Position numbers and translations under genes: made by a program
Shown: one piece after another, positions 54,034-62,998 of the stretch
Numbering within the stretch: the first letter of the stretch is position 1
How the letters are laid out: every line of letters begins with the position of its first letter
The notes under the pieces: generated by a model
The model's database searches: none
The model's input: the letters and a program-made list of their open reading frames with translations, nothing else
What the model was told of the DNA's origin: nothing
Source of the DNA: Planctomycetota bacterium
GTDB lineage: Bacteria > Planctomycetota > UBA11346
DNA: 64,000 bases
Assembly: GCA_014193115.1 (NCBI GenBank)
Contig: BJHQ01000010.1
Location: forward strand, 62,001 to 126,000
Reading direction: 5' to 3'

Positions 54034-56433
54034 TTACTGACCAACGTAGGTCAGGCGCCAGACGCACCCACCTTCGATGTCCTTTCCATTACGATAGGTC
54101 GTTACTCCAGGGACATTGGATTTTCCATAGAGCCAGACCCCAACCTGTTCAGCCGGATCATCGAGCACCCACAGATAACTGCCGGCTGGCTGGGCTGGGT
54201 ACTTTAAACGCAACCAGGCGTTGTCATTGAAATTGACGAATTTCTGTTGGGCGATGACTGGGCCAGCGATGCTGCTGGCGAAATCGCCTTGCCACTTATG
54301 AAGGCGCAGAGTCAAGCCTCCGATGTTATTGCCATAACTGGGCGAATGAACTTCGAGGGCAGAAGTAGAGACTGACGTGGCGAAGCGAGTCCCGATCGCT
54401 TCGCCGATCTTCAGCGGCAGCCGTTCCCCCAAGGCAGCATATTGGTTTCGGATGTATTCGACTGATGGCTGCACCTCCCGATAGCGGTAGGCGAACCTGC
54501 CATTGGGTGCCGCATCGCCATTGATATAGGCGTCCATTTCATCGGCGGGGACCTGCTCCTGATCGTGCCATTTGAAAGTGAGGGCAAGTGGAGTGTCATC
54601 GGCGATCCCAAGAAGCTTGCGCGGAATGGCCAATTCGAGCACTTTCCCGCGTTGACCGCGAACGATCTGCTCACTGACCACGGACCAGGTTCGATCGTCA
54701 CTATGGCGCTCAAGCACCGAACGGTTGTCAGCCTTCGTATCATGCCTGATGACGAAGTGGAAACCATTCCATCGGGTGGTCTTCTGGTCCGTTCCGATAT
54801 ACAACCTCATCCAAGACTTCCCATTGCACGGTTTCAGGTCGGCCTCGGTTTCCATCAAGAAGTAGATCGTTTCCTTATCCCGCGCCACCTTGCCCAGACG
54901 CAGGTCGTTCAATCCAGACTTGTTGACATATGGTCCAGCGGAGCCACTCCCCGGACTATTCCGATCGGCCGGGTCACCGACATCGTCACGATATTCCGGA
55001 AGGACATCGATCCAGTCCGTGGCATCACCATCGACCGTGATGGTCTTGGGCGCACTGACTGCCGGTAAGCGCTGGGCGCCTTTGTAGCGACGGACATTGG
55101 TGATCAACTGGCGATAATAATGGTCGGCAATTCCCCCGACTTTTTCCCGGGTTGGTTCGATGTCGCGACTGAACTCCGGGGTGAATTGGTCGACCAGGCA
55201 GCCCATCGGTTCTTTTTGCGGCCCGAAACTCGACCAGCGGCTTGCCGTCCATTCATTCCATCCGGTCACGAAAACGATACTGGGATCGACCTCATGAGCA
55301 CGGTCCCATTGCTCCTGGAAATTCAGGCCTTGTGCGGACGGATAGGCCGGATCGAGCGGGTTCTGTGATAACGGTTGGATCCCGTTGTGGAAGCTTCGCC
55401 CACGGCCGATGAAATTGCCGGACTTATCCCGGTGATTGAGGGGAATAGGACCGCTTCCATTGATCGCCAGGGCATTCTGGGCGACACCCACCGATATATA
55501 TTCGCGGGGATTGCCTGGTGCTGGGCAGACCGCTTGCGGATAGAGGCTGAGCCACGACCAGGAGTTGGCGGGGTATGTGCCTCCGGAAGTATAGTTCGGC
55601 GCCCAAGCCCGGAACGTAAAAAAGGCCAGTTGCGCGGGATCGCTGACCCATTTCTTGTTGCAGTAAACCACGGGCTTGCCTTCCCAGCGAAACCACAACG
55701 GTGATTCAGGATCTTTGCTGTAATATTCGTTCCAGAGATCGGTCAAAGCCAGCTTGGCATTGCCGGGGTTCTGCCCGAGCATCCAGCAGATGTGCGGGGT
55801 CTTTCCACCCTTGGCACGGATCTCGGTATAGGTCGAGATGATGAGACGATAAGCCTTGTCATAAAATGCACCTCGATTACCGCCCCAAATGCCATAATTA
55901 GTCGTATCGAAGGCGATGAAATCGATACCAGCATCGGTCAGCATCTGGGCATGACGGCGGATCACATAGCCATCGATGTCTTCACGGTAATACCCGAAGA
56001 GCGGTTCTCCCCACCAGTGCCAATAGCTCCCACGCGGACTTCCCGCGGGCAAGGCATCCTGAAGAGGACCCCACGGCGCACCATTCTTGTCAATTGCTTT
56101 GGGATCAGCCCTCAAGATCTCCGATACGTTCCATGGACCCTGGTCGTCATCGCCATGCCAAACGAAATAAAACATGCCGACCGTACGATTAGGACGCACC
56201 GGTCCGACCTGTGCATGGGACGGTACATCATCACCGCGTTCATTGATCCAAGCCCACGTGTCGCTTTGTGTATCCCATGTCGAAGCTTGCGAGAGTTCGG
56301 TGCCTGTTGCTGGTTTCACTTCTGCTGCATGGGAAAGTGCCGCCATGAAACCAAGCATCAGGGACAAGAGGCTGAAAGAATTGCTTCCCCAGAACAACCT
56401 CCTGGACGTGAGGCGTGGCATGAATGCACGCAT
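54034..56433 (-). CDS. Secreted GH99/GH71-like glycoside hydrolase with CBM9-like and further C-terminal modules
   Basis: A 799-residue paralogue of the gene at 44084. A signal peptide (FSLLSLMLGFMAALSHA) is followed by TVGMFYFVWHGDDDQ, GPWNVSEILRADPKAI, EPLFGYYREDIDGYVIRRHAQML, GIDFIAFDTTNYG and SIVFVTGWNEWTASRW. After about residue 450 comes a CBM9-like domain (ITVDGDATDWIDVLPEYRDD, WMRLYIGTDQKTTRWNGFHF) and a C-terminal module of about 120 residues rich in strands. Start choice (56433 or 56421) is uncertain because no ribosome binding site is evident. It probably acts outside the cytoplasm with the GH78 enzymes. Confidence 0.78.
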   Translation of the reverse strand: MRAFMPRLTSRRLFWGSNSFSLLSLMLGFMAALSHAAEVKPATGTELSQASTWDTQSDTWAWINERGDDVPSHAQVGPVRPNRTVGMFYFVWHGDDDQGPWNVSEILRADPKAIDKNGAPWGPLQDALPAGSPRGSYWHWWGEPLFGYYREDIDGYVIRRHAQMLTDAGIDFIAFDTTNYGIWGGNRGAFYDKAYRLIISTYTEIRAKGGKTPHICWMLGQNPGNAKLALTDLWNEYYSKDPESPLWFRWEGKPVVYCNKKWVSDPAQLAFFTFRAWAPNYTSGGTYPANSWSWLSLYPQAVCPAPGNPREYISVGVAQNALAINGSGPIPLNHRDKSGNFIGRGRSFHNGIQPLSQNPLDPAYPSAQGLNFQEQWDRAHEVDPSIVFVTGWNEWTASRWSSFGPQKEPMGCLVDQFTPEFSRDIEPTREKVGGIADHYYRQLITNVRRYKGAQRLPAVSAPKTITVDGDATDWIDVLPEYRDDVGDPADRNSPGSGSAGPYVNKSGLNDLRLGKVARDKETIYFLMETEADLKPCNGKSWMRLYIGTDQKTTRWNGFHFVIRHDTKADNRSVLERHSDDRTWSVVSEQIVRGQRGKVLELAIPRKLLGIADDTPLALTFKWHDQEQVPADEMDAYINGDAAPNGRFAYRYREVQPSVEYIRNQYAALGERLPLKIGEAIGTRFATSVSTSALEVHSPSYGNNIGGLTLRLHKWQGDFASSIAGPVIAQQKFVNFNDNAWLRLKYPAQPAGSYLWVLDDPAEQVGVWLYGKSNVPGVTTYRNGKDIEGGCVWRLTYVGQ

Positions 56434-56581
56434 TGACAACCAAGGATCTGCCTCGCACTTGAATGTCGTGGAGGTCGGCTCGTGGCGGCGACAGGAGTTG
56501 ACGTGAAACCTGTTGTGACGGACCTGATGGAAGGGGTGGATCAGAGTAATAGGCATGAATTGCTCCAAGTATGGGATGCTG

Positions 56582-56779
56582 CTATTTTGACGGACCTTGC
56601 TCGCGATTTTCCGCCATCGCCACCCAGTCGAGTGCATCTGGTCGGCGGGGAAGAGCCCACTTTAGTCCGGCACTTGCTGCGGCGATGGCTGGGTTGGCGA
56701 TCGCCTGCCCAGCCCCATTGCGGGGATCGAACCAGTGGACCGTCCAGTTCCCCGGTGGCAGGGCCAAGTTGACCGTCAT
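56582..56779 (-). CDS. Orphan C-terminal collagen-binding-like domain ORF, coupled to GH78
   Basis: A 65-residue frame whose ATG at 56779 overlaps the GH78 stop as ATGA. LPPGNWTVHWFDPRNG and PDALDWVAMAENR match the ends of the small domain called putative collagen-binding domain of a collagenase, which closes many DUF4038-type glycan hydrolases (pattern G-x-W/Y-x-x-x-WFDPRTG...DWVL). Here there is no catalytic domain. It is either a decayed gene end that kept its frame or a genuine mini-module. Confidence 0.5.
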   Translation of the reverse strand: MTVNLALPPGNWTVHWFDPRNGAGQAIANPAIAAASAGLKWALPRRPDALDWVAMAENREQGPSK

Positions 56780-59499
56780 AGCTTGGGCTCAGGCACATCG
56801 AACTGATAGGTGCCGCTGCCAACGGACACCGTGACTCGGCCATCACTAGCGGAAGCGATGGCGAATTCTGGCCGTCCGGCCAGCGGTTTGCCATCTTCGG
56901 TGATCGCTGCGGGTTGGTTTGCGGGCAGATGGACCACCGCGCTGGCCGTGGGAGGAATCGTGATGGTCACCCGCAGGCGATCGCCCTCGCGTTTCCATCC
57001 CCAGGCGAAACGACCGCGCGGATGCTCGGTCCACGCTTCGGCATGGTTCAGCCCGGCGGTCGGTTGCGGTCGGATGACCACCTTTGCCAATCCCGGTCCG
57101 GAAGGATCCGCCGTCAGGCCGCACAGTCCTTGGCGGAACCAAACCGTGGGACTGCCGAGGAAGACGTGGTTGCGGCTCACGCCGGGGCTGAGCTTCCAGA
57201 ATTCATAGAGGGTGGTGGCGCCATCAGCCCGCATCCAAGCATAGCTTGGCGGCTCCGGGCGAGCCGCCGCCTGCACAAACAAGTCGCCGCGGTCGGCGGC
57301 GCCCAGCGCCATCGGGAGCCACCGGGTGCCCAGGCAGCCGGTGGTCAGTGCGCCACGATCGGCGGCTAGACGTTCGATCAGCCGGGTTCGGGACAGTGGT
57401 ACGACAGCCGGGTCGAGAAGACCGGTGGCGAGGGCGCAGGCGAGGGCGGTCTGGGATCCATTGCCGACCTTGCCGGTGGCCGGATCGACGAATGCCTTGG
57501 TGAAAGCCGAACGGATCCGCAGCGCCAGGTTGTCAGCGGCGTCGGCTTCGGCGGTCCGTCCAAGGATGCGGGCGCTGGCGCCGACGATGCTCGCAACCTG
57601 GAAATAGAATGCCGTCGACGTCACGGCCGCTGGCGAACCACCGCCAGGCGGCGCCCCCCAATCGCCCAGACCGGATTTGATCAGATCGTCCTTGGCCAAT
57701 TTTTGCTGGGCGAACGCCAGGTATTGCGCCATCGGCTGATGATGGCGTTCGAGGATCCGACGATCACCACCATACAGATACAGATTCCAGGCGATCAAAT
57801 GATAGGCGCTGACCCAGTCGATACCGTTTCCCCAGGTGAACCCCGGTGATGGCACGATCGACGGCAGATTGCCGTCGGCGGACTGGGCGTCGGAGAAATC
57901 GTCGAGCCACTTGCGGTAGGCACTGCGATTGCCCTGGGCGAGGATGCCGAACTCGGCCACCAGGTGCGCATCTGCCGTCCAGCCATTGTGTTCGCGCTGC
58001 GGGCAATCCATCGGGATGCCCTGATAATTGCCCAGGTATGACCAGCGGGTGGTTTCCTCGATCCAGTTCAGCACATCGTTCGAGCAAGTGAAACCACCAG
58101 TTTTAGGCAGATCGGTGGCAAGCTGCTCGGCGCGGACCTGCTCGGGGAGCAACGTCCCGGGCAGGCCGGTGATCGCGATGTATCGGAAGCCATGACTGGT
58201 GAACGGCGGGGCGAAGGTTTCGCCGCCTCCACCCCGGCAGAGGTATCGATCGATCTGGAAGCGGGCCTTGTCTTGTTTGAGGTGCTGGCCGAGTTCATAG
58301 GGATCTGGCCGTCCGTCCTTGCCGAGGATCTCCGCATGTAGCAGTGCCAGTTCAGTACCGGCTGGAGCATCGATGGCGGTCAAGCGCACCCGGCCGGCGA
58401 TGTTGGCCCCGAAATCCACCACCCAGGCATCGCCGGTCCGGCGCACCGCCACGGGCGGCAAAGAGCGGATGACCCGGATGGGCGGCATGTCTTGGAAGCC
58501 GATGCGGGCGGTGGGCGCGGCCACCGTCACCACCGGATGCCAGTCACCGCCGGTCGATCTCGGCGTGTCCCAGCCGGGCAGCTCGCGGCGTGCGTCCCAG
58601 ACCGTGCCGGTGCGGAGTTCGTTGGCGACCACCGGGCCTTTGGCAGCGAACCACTCCTTCCCGCTGACCACGGTGGTGGGGGAACCATCCGCATGGCGAA
58701 CCACCAACAACACCAGGACGCATGGTTTGCGCCGCCAGGGCGCCTGGTGATGCCCCCAGACATCAGCCACGCCTTGGTTGAACGGACCATTGCCGAGCAT
58801 CAGGCCGATCGTGTTGTCACCGCTGCGGACCAGGGCGGTGACATCATGCACCTCCGCCAAAGCGCGTTTGTGATAGGCGGTACATGCAGGATCGAGTTCA
58901 TGGTCGCCCACCCGAGCGCCGTTGATCCGCACTTCGTGATAACCGAGTCCGCAGACATACAGCCGTGCTGATTGCACCGCGCGATCCACCGCAAAAGTTC
59001 GGCGGAGTAGCGGTGCGCCATCAATCCCTTCCGGAGCGGCGATCCACGCCGCTCCGGCCCAATCCGCCGGCGTCAGCAAAGCGGTTTCGAACCAGGCCGG
59101 CGCGCTCCACGGCGTCGCTTGGCCGGCGCCATCCCAAACCCGCACCCGCCAATGCACCCGTTCTCCGCCGCCCAGCGGTGAACCGCCCCACGGTCGGTTG
59201 AGCGGATCCTCGCCTGCAATCTTGCCGCTGTCCCAGCGATCGGCGCGACCGGCGGCGAGCGCTTCGGCGCTGCTCGCCGCCTGCACCTGCCACGCGGTCT
59301 GACGCAGGCCGCGTTCGGTGCCGGCCAATCGCCAGCTCAGGGACGGCGCTGCCTCGTCCACACCGAGTGGGTCATCCAAATCATCGCAGCGCAGACTGGA
59401 GATCTCGACGCTGGCCAGGCGAGTGGCGAGCATCGCACAGAAGAGGAATCTGAGCAAGAGGAATCTGAGCAAGTGATAGTCTTTCATGATGCGGATCAT
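56776..59499 (-). CDS. Secreted GH78 alpha-L-rhamnosidase (second copy)
   Basis: A 907-residue GH78 enzyme with a signal peptide built on a short repeat (LLRFLLLRFLFCAMLA). N-terminal marks are LRCDDLDDPLGVDEAAPSLSW, QTAWQVQAA and RLYVCGLGYHEVRINGARV. The barrel has DCPQREHNGWTADAHLV near residue 500 and WNLYLYGGDRRIL. The ATG at 59487 is an alternative start. It is divergent from the AraC gene and opens a minus-strand unit with the orphan domain and the GH99-like gene. Confidence 0.9.
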   Translation of the reverse strand: MIRIMKDYHLLRFLLLRFLFCAMLATRLASVEISSLRCDDLDDPLGVDEAAPSLSWRLAGTERGLRQTAWQVQAASSAEALAAGRADRWDSGKIAGEDPLNRPWGGSPLGGGERVHWRVRVWDGAGQATPWSAPAWFETALLTPADWAGAAWIAAPEGIDGAPLLRRTFAVDRAVQSARLYVCGLGYHEVRINGARVGDHELDPACTAYHKRALAEVHDVTALVRSGDNTIGLMLGNGPFNQGVADVWGHHQAPWRRKPCVLVLLVVRHADGSPTTVVSGKEWFAAKGPVVANELRTGTVWDARRELPGWDTPRSTGGDWHPVVTVAAPTARIGFQDMPPIRVIRSLPPVAVRRTGDAWVVDFGANIAGRVRLTAIDAPAGTELALLHAEILGKDGRPDPYELGQHLKQDKARFQIDRYLCRGGGGETFAPPFTSHGFRYIAITGLPGTLLPEQVRAEQLATDLPKTGGFTCSNDVLNWIEETTRWSYLGNYQGIPMDCPQREHNGWTADAHLVAEFGILAQGNRSAYRKWLDDFSDAQSADGNLPSIVPSPGFTWGNGIDWVSAYHLIAWNLYLYGGDRRILERHHQPMAQYLAFAQQKLAKDDLIKSGLGDWGAPPGGGSPAAVTSTAFYFQVASIVGASARILGRTAEADAADNLALRIRSAFTKAFVDPATGKVGNGSQTALACALATGLLDPAVVPLSRTRLIERLAADRGALTTGCLGTRWLPMALGAADRGDLFVQAAARPEPPSYAWMRADGATTLYEFWKLSPGVSRNHVFLGSPTVWFRQGLCGLTADPSGPGLAKVVIRPQPTAGLNHAEAWTEHPRGRFAWGWKREGDRLRVTITIPPTASAVVHLPANQPAAITEDGKPLAGRPEFAIASASDGRVTVSVGSGTYQFDVPEPKL

Positions 59500-59768
59500 T
59501 GGTTCTGAAGTTTCTGAATGTATTTCCGGCGCTTGGCCAGGGGCAAGTCAAGCGATTCCACGGAGGCGGTCGATGTTCTCTGAGCCAAGGAAACGTGGTA
59601 CCGGGGCGACGCTGCCAACCACCTGGTGCGGATCACGACGTCAGGTGGATGACCCGGGCGTCGCCACGAAATCCGGCTTGTCGTCGAGACGACAGCGGAA
59701 GTCCCAATAACCATCATGGAATGCTAGCTGGATGAAGGGATGCTGTCGATGGAAGGTTTGATGCGAAA

Positions 59769-59784
59769 TTGCACCACTGATGCA
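59769..59784. promoter_or_regulatory. Operator-like inverted repeat, looser copy
   Basis: TTGCACCACTGATGCA matches the 53709 site at 12 of 16 positions and lies in the space between the divergent GH78 and AraC genes, overlapping the first ATG of the AraC frame. Confidence 0.4.
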
Positions 59785-60808
59785 AAAGGACCGTCCGGGC
59801 ACCGCTCACCATGGAACGGAAACTGGTCGATGGGTTCATGAACTACCCCCTCCCGGCCTGATCTTGAGCTTGTCCCCTGAACCGGCGGTGCATTCTTGCA
59901 CACATGGTGCAGCATTCACATCGATACTGGGCCAGGCTGTGATCCAGCACTGCAACAGCGACCGATTCACCTATGTTCAGGCTGTGCATGCCTGTCGCAG
60001 GGCCTGGCCGGGGCATGTCGCTTCGATCCTGGTGCCGTTGATCGGCCGCTTCACCAGTCTCGGCGGGTTCAGCAACCGCAACCGTGAGCACGACGTGATT
60101 CCCCATGTGGTGGCTCAAGGTCGCGGCACCATGTCCGTGGCCGGACGCTCGTGGAACGTCGGACCTGGCGACATCTTCGTGTTCTTCCCGGGTCATGAAG
60201 TACAATATGCGGATGCGCCCGGTGAACCGTGGCATTACACCTGGTTCCGTCTCGAAGGCCCGGATGCCAGCGCCATCATGGCCATGTGCGGTTTCACACC
60301 GGACCAGCCCCACCGCAGCGGCGGATTTTCAACCCATCTGGCCCCGATCCTCGATGAGGGCTTTGCCAATCTCGGCCGCGAGCACGGCTCTGCGGCCTAC
60401 CCCGAGTTGCTGGCCTGGCAGCTGGTCAATGCCATTCAGGAGGTTGCCGGCACCGCCAACCGACCCAAGGACCTGGCTGACCGCCTCCGACAGCACCTCG
60501 ACGAGCATGCCTGCTCCGAGATCTCCTTGAGCGACCTGGCTGCCCGCTGGGGCGTCGATCGTTCGACCTTGTTCCGCAGGTTCCATGCCGCCTACGGCTG
60601 TTCCCCGACAGCTTACATCCTTCAAGAGCGCTTAAGCCGGGCCTTGGAAATGCTGACGCAGCCCGGGATAACCGTGGCTGAAGTAGCAAAGACCTGTGGT
60701 TTCCCGAGTATCCCGTATTTCACCCGCCGATTTCGGGCGTCATTCGGTGTGCCTCCGGGCCGATGGCGCAATGCCGGCGACCTAGCGCGACGGGCGGAGG
60801 GCTCCTGA
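59780..60808 (+). CDS. AraC-family transcriptional regulator of the rhamnose/mannose glycan locus
   Basis: A protein of up to 342 residues. The cupin-like sensor half contains HVVAQGRGTMSVAGRSWNVGPGDIFVFFPGHEVQY. The C-terminal double HTH contains SLSDLAARWGVDRSTLFRRFHAAYG and TVAEVAKTCGFPSIPYFTRRFRASFG. The first ATG is at 59780, but the first 70 residues look non-coding and include a near-perfect operator copy, so a GTG near 59939 or 59986 is a likelier start. Its divergent placement and the shared palindrome suggest that it controls the GH78/GH99/rha genes. Confidence 0.82.
   Translation: MQKDRPGTAHHGTETGRWVHELPPPGLILSLSPEPAVHSCTHGAAFTSILGQAVIQHCNSDRFTYVQAVHACRRAWPGHVASILVPLIGRFTSLGGFSNRNREHDVIPHVVAQGRGTMSVAGRSWNVGPGDIFVFFPGHEVQYADAPGEPWHYTWFRLEGPDASAIMAMCGFTPDQPHRSGGFSTHLAPILDEGFANLGREHGSAAYPELLAWQLVNAIQEVAGTANRPKDLADRLRQHLDEHACSEISLSDLAARWGVDRSTLFRRFHAAYGCSPTAYILQERLSRALEMLTQPGITVAEVAKTCGFPSIPYFTRRFRASFGVPPGRWRNAGDLARRAEGS
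59896..59911. promoter_or_regulatory. Operator-like inverted repeat TTGCACACATGGTGCA
   Basis: It is identical to 53709-53724 except for one spacer base. It lies inside the longest AraC reading frame, which fits autoregulation if translation really starts downstream. Confidence 0.55.
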
Positions 60809-61097
60809 GGACCGCCTCCCCGGGAGGCGCGGCCGTCTCGGCCGCCCGGCAATGGCCAACCCGGCCGTACGCCACAAGAAAAGATCATTCCGCGATGAAG
60901 AAGCAAACGCCAGTCGTTACAGATAATCTGAATGCACAACGGCAAGCCGCCAGTCGTCGTGCATTGCCATCACTCATCCAAGCAATCGCTAAACAGTTTC
61001 AGCTTCCAGCGCAGCGACTGCGCAGCAGGCGCGGGGCTACCCGCCTTCCAGCAATCCCGCTGGAGGCCGGACAATGGCCTGGACCAATCTCTACCAA
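60809..61097. other. 3' flank of the transposase with small hairpins
   Basis: No gene is seen. Close to the transposase end, small hairpins are present: GCGGG-GCTA-CCCGC (61034-61047) and CCAGC-AATCCC-GCTGG (61051-61066). The latter lies in the stretch that was also retained in the remnant at 40265-40345. Confidence 0.5.
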
Positions 61098-62183
61098 TTA
61101 CGCCGCCCGCTTCACCTCCGCCGCCGAGCCCGGGAACAGCCGGCAGTAATTTCGCACCCACTCCACGCCCCGCCGCGTCGCTTCGGCCATCCGGCTGGCC
61201 AGCGCGCCCAGCGCCGCTCCCAACAACTGCCGAGGACTGAGCAGGAAATCGACCCAATCGTCAACCTTCAGATCGAGACGCGCCAGGATCGGAGCCAATT
61301 CCGGTGGAATCGCACCCTTCTTTCCCGCTCGAACAATCCGACCGGAAACATCCACCAGCGTCAGGTACTCATCCGGAGTCAACGTCGCCACCTGCGATGG
61401 ACCGGGTAGACCCGCATCAATCCGGCAACGTTCCATGGTGGCCACCCACAAACCAGATTCCGGCGTGGTCGCGCTCTCAACGCCTGATGTTTTCAATACA
61501 TTTTCAGCTTGAGCATTGGAACTCGCCCGTTGCCGAACCCGCACTGCCGCCCGATGCCGATTGCGCGCCGTCGCCCTGGCCGCCACCGAGGTTCCTGCTG
61601 ATGTTTCAGGAGTTGTCGCGACTTTCGCCCGGATCGGATTGAGATCGACATAGACCATAGCCGCTATCACCGCCGCCTGATCGAGCAGCGCCGTCGACCG
61701 GAAGCGACCTTCCCAGAACGTTCCCCGGCAACCGTCCTCGCGATTCGCCCGGCGTGAGATCGGCTCCTTCAACGCCTTCATGAACCAACTGAGATCCCCG
61801 AGCCGTTTCCGCGCTTTTTCCACCAGTTCGTGATCCTTGGCCAATTCCGCGATCACAGCCGAATCCGGTAGTTTCGGAGATCCATCGGCGAAGGTCTCCG
61901 GCGGATAAGCCGTCAACCATCGAAGCACCAAATCCTCAGCCGACCACGCCATCGGCGCCTGAGGATCAAACCGCACCACGACATGCAGATGATTGGACAT
62001 CACCGCGAAACCCGCCACTTCGACAGCGAAACAACCGGAAAGCAGACGAATGCGATCTTCGATCCACGCTTTGCGATGCTCAAAGCCATCGCCGCACAGA
62101 AATGCTCGCCGGACGCAGCGGGACACGCAATGCACCCAGCCAGGACGGGACAGGTCGAGGAGATCACGGCGAGCGGTGGTCAT
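61098..62183 (-). CDS. REP-associated tyrosine transposase (Y1/HUH type)
   Basis: A 361-residue protein of the IS200-like transposase family that is associated with REP palindromes. VMSNHLHVVVRFDPQ holds the HUH-like His-x-His pair near residue 65, and the region SWFMKALKEPISRRANREDGCRGTFWEGRFRS has the helix and GxFWegRF block typical of these proteins. A C-terminal extension of about 150 residues ends in KRAA. It starts at the ATG at 62183 and looks intact. Fragments of the same family occur at 36905, 39619 and 40265. Confidence 0.88.
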   Translation of the reverse strand: MTTARRDLLDLSRPGWVHCVSRCVRRAFLCGDGFEHRKAWIEDRIRLLSGCFAVEVAGFAVMSNHLHVVVRFDPQAPMAWSAEDLVLRWLTAYPPETFADGSPKLPDSAVIAELAKDHELVEKARKRLGDLSWFMKALKEPISRRANREDGCRGTFWEGRFRSTALLDQAAVIAAMVYVDLNPIRAKVATTPETSAGTSVAARATARNRHRAAVRVRQRASSNAQAENVLKTSGVESATTPESGLWVATMERCRIDAGLPGPSQVATLTPDEYLTLVDVSGRIVRAGKKGAIPPELAPILARLDLKVDDWVDFLLSPRQLLGAALGALASRMAEATRRGVEWVRNYCRLFPGSAAEVKRAA

Positions 62184-62998
62184 GGCGGAAGCATGCGGAC
62201 CGAGATGAGTCAGTCAATATGCATGTCCTTGTTTTCTGCGCTGCCGCTGACGATCCGCCCCGCGCCTGACGGTTGCGACGAAGTCGCAATCGGATGGCTG
62301 CGCGGGGCATCATGGTTTGGCGCAGCCAAACCATGCGGCGAGTCGCCGAGCGCTGGCACAGGCCAGCGCAGCGCTGCAGGCGCAATCGGCGGCGAAGCCG
62401 GTTCATCGCATGCCGGTGGCGACGCGGCGGACGTGACCGGCGCCAGCGACAACATTCCCCTGGATAATTTTACATCGCCGGGAGCGGCCGCCGCCCGACC
62501 ACCGGGCGAATCGTGCGGGTCATCGATCCACGGCCCCGCACCACTGGCATGATCGCCCGAGCCGAGCACCGCCGCCAAGAACCAGCAAATCAGTCGGAGA
62601 ATCACGGTTCTGGTCCGAGAACCACGACACGTCGGACCCAGGTCATGTTGTCGCAGGATGGCGACTGCGAAGCCCCAGCAAGCGTCAATCGACCAGTGAA
62701 ATTGCTGCTCCTTGTGGACCACGGGACGCGAAGCGGCCCGCCGACCCGATCACCACGATGGCCGCGACGATCCGCCGCACGTGAGCGCGCAGCGCGAACG
62801 TTGGCGAGGAAGCAGCGTCGAATCACGATCGTCGCACAGCGAACCAATACCGTTTTCACCCATGCACGTCGCACCTCTATTTGTCCGCATAACCGCCCGG
62901 GTTGGGTCGGGCCGGATGGCCGGAACCGGTATCGGCAAGCAATTCCATCAAAGGTCGGCCAGCCAGTTCGACCCAAGGCGGGCGTGGGGACTATCTTT
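62184..62998. other. Region between the two transposases
   Basis: This is about 815 bases. It contains three strong hairpins (listed separately). A minus-strand frame from 62602 to 62210 (GTG start, VILRLICWFLAAVLG signal-like N-terminus) could encode a small exported protein of about 130 residues, but the composition is biased and no homology is visible. Confidence 0.4.
62273..62369. repeat. Array of three perfect hairpins
   Basis: The stems are TTGCGAC/GTCGCAA (62273-62289), CATGGTTTGG/CCAAACCATG (62311-62335) and GCGCTGGC/GCCAGCGC (62350-62369), with loops of three to five bases. They lie 90 to 190 bases upstream of the transposase start. The clustering is typical of REP/BIME-like sequences. 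Confidence 0.7.

Noticed and set aside
53736..54067. Minus-strand frames in the rhamnose control region
   Set aside because: Two overlapping frames of ~100 codons are open by chance in low-complexity DNA and lack ribosome binding sites and conserved motifs.
62210..62722. Exported small protein between the transposases
   Set aside because: The signal-like start is present, but the composition is biased, the frame crosses the hairpin array and no homology is evident, so it was not called as a gene.
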